10,323 nt of DNA from an uncultured Dorea sp. (GTDB taxonomy: Bacteria > Bacillota_A > Clostridia > Lachnospirales > Lachnospiraceae), in contig CAJTRO010000076.1 of NCBI GenBank assembly GCA_910579015.1, positions 1-10,323 of the forward strand, written 5' to 3'. The first letter of the stretch is position 1, and each line of letters opens with the position of its first letter. The notes beneath the pieces are model-generated. The model saw only the letters and a program-made list of their open reading frames with translations. It had not been told where the DNA came from and did not search any database. A program made the translations under genes and the position numbers. Below, piece by piece: positions 4,426 through 10,323 of this stretch.

Positions 4426-6505
4426 TATTACAGTTATTTTAGTTATATTGTCGCTTGTGCTGCCGGCACTTTTCATGATGGAGCAGTACTGGAACTGGTA
4501 TGTCAGTTCAGAGACGGTAGAGGAGGATGTAAGCCATTCTGAGATCGTGTCGAAGGATTTCCTTAGAACATTTCTGGATGCGGGGTACGTCCTCTACAAT
4601 CTGGAGAACAGGGAAGGGCAGGACGCGGAGAAGACGAAGCTTATCCTCCGTGAGAACAGCGGGGAGATGGCGTCTTACGAAAGGCTGTATCCGTTTCTTG
4701 ACTACCGTGTGAAGGATGAGGACGGTAAGGATATTGCGAAGAGCACAGCCGATTCTGAACAGACGGTAAGGGAGAATAACCTCTCTTCCTTTGCGCTTGG
4801 GATGGTGATCACCTACGACGAATACGGCAATATCGACGTTCAGATCGAAGAAGGAGAATACAAGGCAGAGCAGAGTATCGCGTTTAGGGAGATCATCAGT
4901 GAATATGATTCAGACTGGGCGGTGGATATCTTTAATGAGGAGACAGGGGAGTGGGAAACGATCCGTCTGGAAAAGCCGAAGAACCGGACATATATCTACG
5001 CGATGACGAAGGAGAATCTTGAGACATATATTGGGAATTGCGGTTATACGTTTAATTATGTGGCGGAGACTATGGTAGATCTCTTTGTTCTCTTGATTCT
5101 TGTTGTGGCGGTTCTTGCGTGGCTTCTGCCTGTGCTTCCGGTATGGTATCAGAAGGATATGAAGATCCTGAGGGCGCCTCTGGAAGTAACGGTGCTTGTA
5201 TTTTGTGTAATGACGGCGATCCTGGGTGAAAATCTGTGGTGGATCGCAGCACGGGCGGCAGGAAGAGCTGATTTTGTGGATTTTATTATATGGACGTTTG
5301 TTTTTGCCGTTACATTCTGGGCGGCAACGTGCTTAAGGCAGGTGTATACATTGGGAGTCGGGACTTATCTGAAAGAACGTACCTTATGTGTCCGGTATTG
5401 GCAGTATATCCGGAAAGCATGGATATACATTGTTGGAAAAATCAGGGAATGGATCGGTCAGTGCTATCATTTTATCGACCGGATCGATCTTAGCGAGAAG
5501 AGTAACCAGACGATTTTCAAGATCGTGGCCGTGAACTTCATCGTACTGGCATTGATCTGTTCCATGTGGATCGGCGGACTGTTTCTGCTGGGAATCTATT
5601 CAGCGGTGCTGTTCTGGCTGCTCAGGAAGTATTTTAACGAGTTACAGGAGAAATATGCGGTGCTGTTTAAGGCGACAGGAGAGATTGCCAAGGGGAATCT
5701 GGATGTGGAGATTGTAGAGGATCTTGGGATTTTCAGCCCCTTTAAGCAGGAGATCCAGAAGATCCAGACAGGGTTTAAGAAGGCTGTGGACGAAGAGGTC
5801 AAGAGCCAGCGCATGAAGACGGAGCTGATCACGAATGTTTCACACGATCTGAAGACGCCGCTGACGGCGATCATCACATATGTGAACCTTCTGAAGGATG
5901 AAAAGGATGAGACGAAGCGAGAGGATTATATCGAAGTGCTTGAGAGGAAATCACTGAGGCTTAAGGTCCTCATAGAAGATCTTTTTGAGGTCAGCAAGGC
6001 GAGCAGTAAGAATATCACCCTGAATATCGTGGATGTAGACGTGGTGAACCTGTTCAAGCAGGTGAAGCTTGAACTGGAAGATAAGATCACAGAGGCGGAT
6101 CTGGACTTCCGGTGCAGTTATCCTGATGAGAAGGTGACGGCGCTCCTTGACAGCCAGAAGACGTACCGGGTGTTTGAGAACCTTCTGGTCAATATCATCA
6201 AGTATGCGATGCCTCACACGCGGGTATATATTGAGATCTTGAAGGAAGGGGAAGAGGCGGTCGTCCGGATGAAGAATGTGTCGGCGGCAGAGCTTGCCTT
6301 CAATGCGGAGGAATTAACGGAGCGTTTCGTGCGCGGGGATGCGTCGAGGAATACGGAAGGATCGGGGCTTGGACTTGCGATCGTGAAGAGCTTCGTAGAA
6401 TTGCAGAAAGGAAGATTTAAGATTGAGACAGAGGCAGATCTGTTTAAGGTGGAAGTAAGATTTAAAATCCAATTGACAAATGCCGTGTTTTCGCATATGA
6501 TATAA
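4394..6505 (+). CDS. multi-pass sensor histidine kinase, VanS-like core
   Basis: A 703-residue membrane kinase, partner of the regulator just upstream. TM1 is about 12-29, then an outer domain of roughly 200 residues (30-227). More membrane segments follow at about 228-250, 263-280, 294-314 and 375-413 (likely two), then a HAMP-like linker (about 415-465, GEIAKGNLDVEI). The HisKA box is ELITNVSHDLKTPL with phospho-acceptor H484. The ATPase domain has the N box FENLLVNIIKYAMPHTRVYIEI split over 594-615 and the G2 box GSGLGLAIVKS (656-666). The usual DxGxG (G1) box is absent and is replaced by MKNVSAAEL..ELTERFVRGDASRN, a pattern common in VanS-type kinases. The likely start is GTG at 4394 (AAGGTGG at 4381-4387); TTG at 4397 is next in frame. 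The last residues (LTNAVFSHMI) are encoded by DNA that is also the promoter of the cysE operon. Confidence 0.93.
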   Translation: MLGTKLKSSRNITVILVILSLVLPALFMMEQYWNWYVSSETVEEDVSHSEIVSKDFLRTFLDAGYVLYNLENREGQDAEKTKLILRENSGEMASYERLYPFLDYRVKDEDGKDIAKSTADSEQTVRENNLSSFALGMVITYDEYGNIDVQIEEGEYKAEQSIAFREIISEYDSDWAVDIFNEETGEWETIRLEKPKNRTYIYAMTKENLETYIGNCGYTFNYVAETMVDLFVLLILVVAVLAWLLPVLPVWYQKDMKILRAPLEVTVLVFCVMTAILGENLWWIAARAAGRADFVDFIIWTFVFAVTFWAATCLRQVYTLGVGTYLKERTLCVRYWQYIRKAWIYIVGKIREWIGQCYHFIDRIDLSEKSNQTIFKIVAVNFIVLALICSMWIGGLFLLGIYSAVLFWLLRKYFNELQEKYAVLFKATGEIAKGNLDVEIVEDLGIFSPFKQEIQKIQTGFKKAVDEEVKSQRMKTELITNVSHDLKTPLTAIITYVNLLKDEKDETKREDYIEVLERKSLRLKVLIEDLFEVSKASSKNITLNIVDVDVVNLFKQVKLELEDKITEADLDFRCSYPDEKVTALLDSQKTYRVFENLLVNIIKYAMPHTRVYIEILKEGEEAVVRMKNVSAAELAFNAEELTERFVRGDASRNTEGSGLGLAIVKSFVELQKGRFKIETEADLFKVEVRFKIQLTNAVFSHMI
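6473..6501 (+). promoter_or_regulatory. strong SigA-type promoter of the cysE-cysS operon
   Basis: A perfect -35 TTGACA (6473-6478), a 17-base spacer and TATGAT (6496-6501, five of six). It lies within the last eleven codons of the kinase gene, whose stop is at 6503-6505. Transcription would begin near 6508, just ahead of the T-box leader. Confidence 0.88.
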
Positions 6506-6507
6506 CG

Positions 6508-6813
6508 TACATGGCAAAGACATTGAACGGAAAGAGTAACAGGTTATGAAACCGACAGAGAGAAGCCGCCACCGGCTGAGAGCGGCTTGGGTAAGAAGGC
6601 CTGTGAAGTGCGTCCGGGAGTTGATCCGGTGAGTAAGAAGAGGTCTTTGTAGCCGGATACGGGTTACACACGTTACGTGTATTAGAGCGGAGGACGGATA
6701 ACGTTCTCTATAAGAGTGGAACCGCGGAGTGATGCTTCGTCTCTTGATACATAGTATGGATACTGCTTTCGTTGGCAGATTTTCATATGTTGGTTGAGGG
6801 ACGGAGCTTTTTT
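6508..6813 (+). ncRNA. T-box leader, tRNA-Cys type
   Basis: A leader RNA that lets uncharged tRNA-Cys turn on the downstream operon. The hallmark T-box AGAGTGGAACCGCGG is at 6713-6727. Its bulge TGGA (6717-6720) would pair with an acceptor end carrying U73, the discriminator of bacterial tRNA-Cys. Stem I has paired arms 6539-6543/6600-6604 and a distal stem 6563-6569/6582-6588. The specifier loop has an AGTA-containing 5' side (6534-6537) and, on the 3' side, GAAG followed by TGC (6609-6611), a cysteine codon. A stem-III-like hairpin lies at 6668-6680 (ACACG/CGTGT). In the antiterminator AAGAG (6712-6716) pairs with CTCTT (6741-6745). Placement before cysE and cysS fits the specifier. Boundaries are estimated. 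Confidence 0.93.
6734..6813 (+). terminator. T-box regulated terminator
   Basis: GCTTCGTCTCTT (6734-6745) pairs with GAGGGACGGAGC (6796-6807) over 12 bases with some G-U pairs, followed by six T (6808-6813). The 5' arm is also the 3' side of the antiterminator, giving the expected mutually exclusive structures. The roughly 50-base loop is unusually long and contains small hairpins, for example CTGC/GCAG at 6763-6778. Confidence 0.8.
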
Positions 6814-6900
6814 GTCTGCCGCCTTGCATGGACTCATGTACGGGCGGACGGGGCGGGTAACAGACAGAGTTATCATATCGGGAGGGAGGCGTACAGCTAT

Positions 6901-7632
6901 ATGGGTATACTATCATATGTCAGACAGGAGATACAGGTCGTCAGGGAACGGGATCCGGCGATCAAGTCGAATCTGGAGGTTTTCCTGTATCCGAGCTTCA
7001 AGGCGATCCTGCGTTACCGCGTGGCGCATAAGCTGTACCTTAAGAAGCACTATTTCCTTGCACGCTGGATCTCACAGCGGACGGTCAGGAAGACGGGGAT
7101 CGAGATCCATCCCGGAGCGACCATCGGCAAGGGACTGTTCATCGACCATGGAAGCGGAGTGATCATCGGAGAGACGGCCGAGCTTGGAGATAATGTCACG
7201 CTGTATCAGGGCGTAACCCTTGGCGGTACGGGGAAGGAGAAGGGCAAACGGCACCCCACCCTCGGCGATAATGTCATGGTGAGCGCGGGGGCGAAGGTCC
7301 TGGGTTCCTTCCGGATCGGGGAGAATTCCAAGATCGGCGCCGGAAGCGTGGTTCTTAAGGAGGTGCCTGCGAACTGTACTGTAGTCGGGGTGCCGGGGCG
7401 CGTCGTGAAGATGGGAGACCAGAAGATTCCGCGCCTGGATCTTGACCAGGTACACCTGCCGGATCCGATAAGCAACGACATCCGGGAACTCAAGGCGGAT
7501 AATATCAGACTGCATAAGCGGATCGTGCAGATGGAGAAGCGCATGAGATGTATGCGGACGCAGGAAGTAGAGATTCTGGACGACAACGGCCGGGAGGGTC
7601 GGCAGATGATTGAAGATTACGAGATACAGTAA
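6901..7632 (+). CDS. cysE: serine O-acetyltransferase
   Basis: CysE makes O-acetylserine from serine and acetyl-CoA, the committed step to cysteine. The 243-residue protein has a short helical N-terminal part (1-65) and a left-handed beta-helix built of hexapeptide repeats (about 66-170). Signature stretches: IEIHPGATIGKG (67-78), FIDHGSGVIIGET (80-92) with likely catalytic H83, GVTLGGTGKEKGKRHPT (104-120) with H118, and KIGAGSVVLKEVP (144-156). It resembles the short B. subtilis-type enzyme, not the longer E. coli type. The C-terminal tail (about 190-243) is longer than in B. subtilis and looks partly coiled-coil. It ends in Gln, lacking the C-terminal Ile used by enteric CysE to bind CysK. 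ATG 6901 is chosen by homology and by GGAGGGAGG at 6881-6889; the upstream open frame lies in the T-box terminator. Controlled by the tRNA-Cys T-box. Confidence 0.95.
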   Translation: MGILSYVRQEIQVVRERDPAIKSNLEVFLYPSFKAILRYRVAHKLYLKKHYFLARWISQRTVRKTGIEIHPGATIGKGLFIDHGSGVIIGETAELGDNVTLYQGVTLGGTGKEKGKRHPTLGDNVMVSAGAKVLGSFRIGENSKIGAGSVVLKEVPANCTVVGVPGRVVKMGDQKIPRLDLDQVHLPDPISNDIRELKADNIRLHKRIVQMEKRMRCMRTQEVEILDDNGREGRQMIEDYEIQ

Positions 7633-7671
7633 AAGAATATAATTGAAAAAGAAAAGGAGAAAGCACAGGTT

Positions 7672-9078
7672 ATGAAGCTGTACAACACATTGTCTAAGAG
7701 AAAAGAAGAGTTTGTTCCGCTTGAGGAGGGAAAGGTCAGGATGTATGTCTGCGGGCCTACCGTTTATAATTTTATCCATATCGGGAACGCAAGGCCGATG
7801 ATCGTCTTCGACACGGTGAGAAGATATCTGGAATACAAGGGCTTTGACGTGAATTATGTATCGAATTTTACGGATGTGGACGACAAGATCATCAAGAAGG
7901 CCATAGAAGAAGGCGTAACGGCAGACGAGATTTCCAAGCGCTATATTGCAGAATGCAAGAAGGACATGGAAGGCATGAACGTGAGGCCGGCGACCACCCA
8001 TCCGCTTGCCACAGAAGAGATCGGCGGAATGATAGAGATGATCCGCACGCTGATCGAGAAGGGCTGTGCCTACGAGAAGAACGGCACCGTCTACTTCCGT
8101 ACCCGTAAGTTTAAGGAATATGGGAAATTATCCCATAAGAACTTGGACGATCTTCGTTCCGGCGAGCGTTCCCTGCTCGTGACGGGGGAGGACGAGAAGG
8201 AAGATCCGCTGGATTTCGTGTTGTGGAAGCCGAAGAAGGAGGGCGAACCGTCCTGGCAGTCTCCGTGGAGCGACGGGCGTCCGGGCTGGCATATCGAGTG
8301 CTCCGAGATGTCGAAGAAGTACCTGGGCGAGCAGATTGATATCCACGCAGGCGGCGAGGATCTGGTGTTTCCCCATCATGAGAATGAGATTGCACAGAGC
8401 GAGGCGGCGAACGGGAAGGAATTTGCAAAATACTGGATGCACAATGCCTTTCTCAATATAGACAACCGCAAGATGAGCAAATCACTGGGGAATTTCCGCA
8501 CAGTCCGTGAGATCAGCGAGCAGTATGATCTGCAAGTCCTTCGTTTCTTTATGCTGAGCGCGCACTACAGAAGTCCGCTGAATTTCAGCGCAGATCTGAT
8601 GGAGGCGTCTAAGAGCGGTCTTACGCGTATCGTCAACGCGGCGGACAACTTAAAGTTCCTGATGGGAAATGCAAAGACAGAAGGGATGACGGCAGAAGAG
8701 GCTGAAGCTTATGAGAAGACGCAGGAATATGTGAGAGCCTTTGAGAGTGCCATGGAGGATGATTTTAATACGGCAGATGCGGCGGCGGCGGTGTTTGAGC
8801 GGGTGAAATACAGCAACACGACGGCGGATGCAGGCAGTTCGAAGGAATTCTTACAGAAGCTTCTTGACCGGCTGGTCAGCCTTACGGACGTCCTGGGACT
8901 GATCGTGGACCGGAAGGAAGAGATGCTTGACGGGGAGATCGAGAAGCTTATAGAAGAGAGGCAGGCCGCGCGCAAGGCGAAGGATTTTGCTAGGGCGGAT
9001 GCGATCCGTGACGAGCTTCTTGAGAAAGGGATCATCCTTAAGGATACGAGGGAAGGTGTGCAATGGAAACGGGCGTAG
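7672..9078 (+). CDS. cysS: cysteinyl-tRNA synthetase
   Basis: CysRS charges tRNA-Cys with cysteine. This 468-residue class I synthetase has the HIGN motif at 36-39 and KMSKS at 267-271. The zinc site that selects cysteine is complete: C27 in MYVCGPTVY, C210 in GWHIECSEM, H235 and E239 in FPHHENEIAQSE. The helical DALR-type domain (about 355-410) and a C-terminal tRNA-binding segment with RKAKDFARADAIRDEL (434-449) follow. The length is normal for the family. ATG 7672 has AAGGAGA at 7654-7660, 11 bases upstream. It lies 39 bases after cysE and overlaps mrnC by 16 bases, so it is in the T-box operon: when tRNA-Cys is uncharged, both cysteine supply and charging rise. Confidence 0.98.
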   Translation: MKLYNTLSKRKEEFVPLEEGKVRMYVCGPTVYNFIHIGNARPMIVFDTVRRYLEYKGFDVNYVSNFTDVDDKIIKKAIEEGVTADEISKRYIAECKKDMEGMNVRPATTHPLATEEIGGMIEMIRTLIEKGCAYEKNGTVYFRTRKFKEYGKLSHKNLDDLRSGERSLLVTGEDEKEDPLDFVLWKPKKEGEPSWQSPWSDGRPGWHIECSEMSKKYLGEQIDIHAGGEDLVFPHHENEIAQSEAANGKEFAKYWMHNAFLNIDNRKMSKSLGNFRTVREISEQYDLQVLRFFMLSAHYRSPLNFSADLMEASKSGLTRIVNAADNLKFLMGNAKTEGMTAEEAEAYEKTQEYVRAFESAMEDDFNTADAAAAVFERVKYSNTTADAGSSKEFLQKLLDRLVSLTDVLGLIVDRKEEMLDGEIEKLIEERQAARKAKDFARADAIRDELLEKGIILKDTREGVQWKRA

Positions 9079-9566
9079 ACAGACAGGCAGAGACTTATAT
9101 GGAGGAGCCGTCTAGAGCGGAGGACGCAAAGGATCAGTGTGCAGACTGGCAATATATGCAGGAGTTATTTCAGATGCGCGAGGTGGATGTCAGGGTATAT
9201 TCTCCTCTTGCCCTGGCATATATCGGGGATGCGGTCTATGACCTGATCATCCGTTCTCTGGTATTGAATGAGGGCAACCGGCAGGTGCAGAAGATGCACA
9301 GGCAGACCAGCTCCATGGTACAGGCGTCCGCCCAGGCAAAGATGGCGTCCGCCTTGCAGGAGAGGATGAGCGGGGAGGAACACGCGGTATATAAGCGCGG
9401 AAGGAACGCCAGGAGCATGTCGCCCGCCAAGAACCAGTCTGTTTCTGATTACCACAAGGCGACCGGGTTCGAAGCTTTGATAGGCTATCTGTATCTGAAA
9501 AGAGAGTGGAAGCGGATGCTGGAGCTTATTAAGGCGGGGCTTGATGCGCTGGAAAGTGAGCAGTGA
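9063..9566 (+). CDS. mrnC: Mini-ribonuclease III
   Basis: Mini-III is a dimeric, Mg-dependent RNase III catalytic domain without a dsRNA-binding domain; in B. subtilis it matures the ends of 23S rRNA. Seen in 167 residues: ALAYIGDAVYDLIIR (50-64) with likely catalytic D56, KRGRNARSMSPAKNQSV (111-127), and YHKATGFEALIGYLYL (130-145) with E137. No RNA-binding domain follows. An N-terminal stretch of about 30 acidic residues makes it longer than the 143-residue B. subtilis protein; an internal ATG at 9156 would remove it. ATG 9063 is favoured by GGAAGG (9051-9056), 6 bases upstream, and by its overlap with the end of cysS. The cysS-mrnC-rlmB order matches B. subtilis. Confidence 0.95.
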   Translation: METGVDRQAETYMEEPSRAEDAKDQCADWQYMQELFQMREVDVRVYSPLALAYIGDAVYDLIIRSLVLNEGNRQVQKMHRQTSSMVQASAQAKMASALQERMSGEEHAVYKRGRNARSMSPAKNQSVSDYHKATGFEALIGYLYLKREWKRMLELIKAGLDALESEQ

Positions 9567-9608
9567 CGATATACAGGCATATGAAAGAGAGGTGCACCGG
9601 GGATAGAT

Positions 9609-10323
9609 ATGGAGAAAAACCCAAAGAAGGATTTAAAAAAAGAAGGAAATGAGAACCTGATCGAAGGCCGCAATGCTGTGCTGGAAGCATTCCGGTCCGG
9701 GAAGACAATTGATAAGCTTTTTATCCTGGACGGCTGTCAGGACGGTCCGGTCAAGAGTATCGTGAGGGAGGCCAAGAAGCAGGATACGCTGATCCAGTAT
9801 GTGGCGAAGGAGCGGCTGAACCAGCTTACCGAGACAGGACGGCATCAGGGCGTGATCGCCTATGCGGCGGCTTACGCCTACGCGGAAGTTGAGGACATGC
9901 TTGAGGCCGCCAGAAAGAAAGGGGAGGATCCGTTCCTTATACTTCTGGATAATATAGAAGATCCGCATAATCTGGGTGCGATCATCCGGACAGCCAATCT
10001 GGCGGGCGCACACGGCGTGATCATCCCCAGGCGGAGAGCGGCGGGGCTTACGGCGACGGTGGCGAAGGCGTCGGCCGGAGCGCTGAATTATACACCGGTG
10101 GCGAAGGTGACGAACCTTACAAGAACCATGGAAGAGCTGAAAGAGAAGGGCCTATGGTTCGTGTGTGCAGATATGGGAGGCGAGCAGATGTACCGCCTGA
10201 ACCTGACGGGCCCGATCGGGCTGGTCATCGGGAGTGAAGGCGAAGGAGTGAGCCGCCTTGTGAAGGAGAATTGCGATTATACGGCCGGCATACCCATGAG
10301 AGGAGATATTGATTCTCTGAATG
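9609..10323 (+). CDS. rlmB: 23S rRNA 2'-O-methylguanosine methyltransferase (partial, 3' end missing)
   Basis: A SPOUT-family TrmH/RlmB methyltransferase that uses S-adenosylmethionine to methylate a ribose in 23S rRNA (Gm2251 in E. coli numbering). The 238 codons visible run off the window, probably 10-15 residues short of the end. The substrate-binding N-terminal domain (about 16-90) starts with LIEGRNAVLEAFRSG and has TGRHQGVIAY at 76-85. The catalytic knot has motif 1 DNIEDPHNLGAIIRTA (114-129) with N121 and R127, motif 2 GPIGLVIGSEGEGV (201-214) and the beginning of motif 3 IPMRGDIDSLN (228-238). ATG 9609 has a modest GGGGAT just upstream; an ATG at 9581 is out of frame. It lies 42 bases after mrnC. 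TrmH-type tRNA methylation is the main alternative; the neighbourhood favours RlmB. Confidence 0.92.
   Translation, partial: MEKNPKKDLKKEGNENLIEGRNAVLEAFRSGKTIDKLFILDGCQDGPVKSIVREAKKQDTLIQYVAKERLNQLTETGRHQGVIAYAAAYAYAEVEDMLEAARKKGEDPFLILLDNIEDPHNLGAIIRTANLAGAHGVIIPRRRAAGLTATVAKASAGALNYTPVAKVTNLTRTMEELKEKGLWFVCADMGGEQMYRLNLTGPIGLVIGSEGEGVSRLVKENCDYTAGIPMRGDIDSLN

Noticed and set aside
6819..6847. Hairpin CCGCC/GGCGG with inner CATG/CATG after the T-box terminator
   Set aside because: No T-run and imperfect middle; perhaps a stem in the cysE leader but not a terminator.
6314..6916. 200-codon open frame on the - strand
   Set aside because: Spans the kinase 3' end and the + strand T-box leader, whose structure explains the sequence.
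7072..8001. 309-codon open frame on the - strand
   Set aside because: Antisense to cysE and cysS, which are certain; no motifs and no start signals.
1..10323. CRISPR array, insertion sequence, toxin-antitoxin pair or phage genes
   Set aside because: No regularly spaced repeats, transposase, integrase or related motifs seen on either strand.

Overview
The window looks like a chromosomal segment of a Gram-positive Firmicute, most likely a Lachnospiraceae-type Clostridium. That is an inference from strong AGGAGG-type ribosome binding sites, a T-box leader, a PhoB-type response regulator paired with a VanS-like kinase, and a cysE-cysS-mrnC-rlmB gene order like that of Bacillus subtilis. All convincing genes lie on the + strand. 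There is no CRISPR array, insertion sequence, rRNA or tRNA gene.

Left part (1-470): an A+T-rich stretch. It may begin with the tail of an upstream gene. It then has a near-consensus promoter (TTTACA-17-TATAAT), a 63-residue soluble protein of unknown function, and a strong intrinsic terminator. A ~19-base sequence around the promoter -35 recurs in both orientations in that terminator, so the little gene is bracketed by related repeats.

Region 473-2309: a small two-helix membrane protein whose end overlaps the start of ispF (MEP isoprenoid pathway), then an Eis-like GNAT acetyltransferase. IspF carries an unusual cysteine-rich tail.

Region 2310-6505: an envelope-flavoured operon. It opens with two exact tandem 11-base repeats in front of a weak promoter. 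It then encodes a DedA-family membrane protein, a DUF374 lysophospholipid-acyltransferase-like protein, an OmpR/PhoB response regulator and a multi-pass histidine kinase. Tight spacing or overlap suggests one transcription unit, perhaps autoregulated through the 11-base repeats.

Region 6473-10323: a consensus promoter (TTGACA-17-TATGAT) sits inside the last codons of the kinase gene. It drives a tRNA-Cys-type T-box leader (TGC specifier, UGGA acceptor-pairing bulge, terminator). Behind it are cysE (serine acetyltransferase), cysS (cysteinyl-tRNA synthetase), mrnC (Mini-RNase III) and rlmB (23S rRNA Gm methyltransferase, cut by the window end). Cysteine synthesis and cysteine charging are thus placed under control of uncharged tRNA-Cys, with two rRNA-maturation genes carried downstream. 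Compared with the B. subtilis order ispD-ispF-gltX-cysE-cysS-mrnC-rlmB, gltX is missing and the GNAT/DedA/DUF374/two-component block sits between ispF and cysE.
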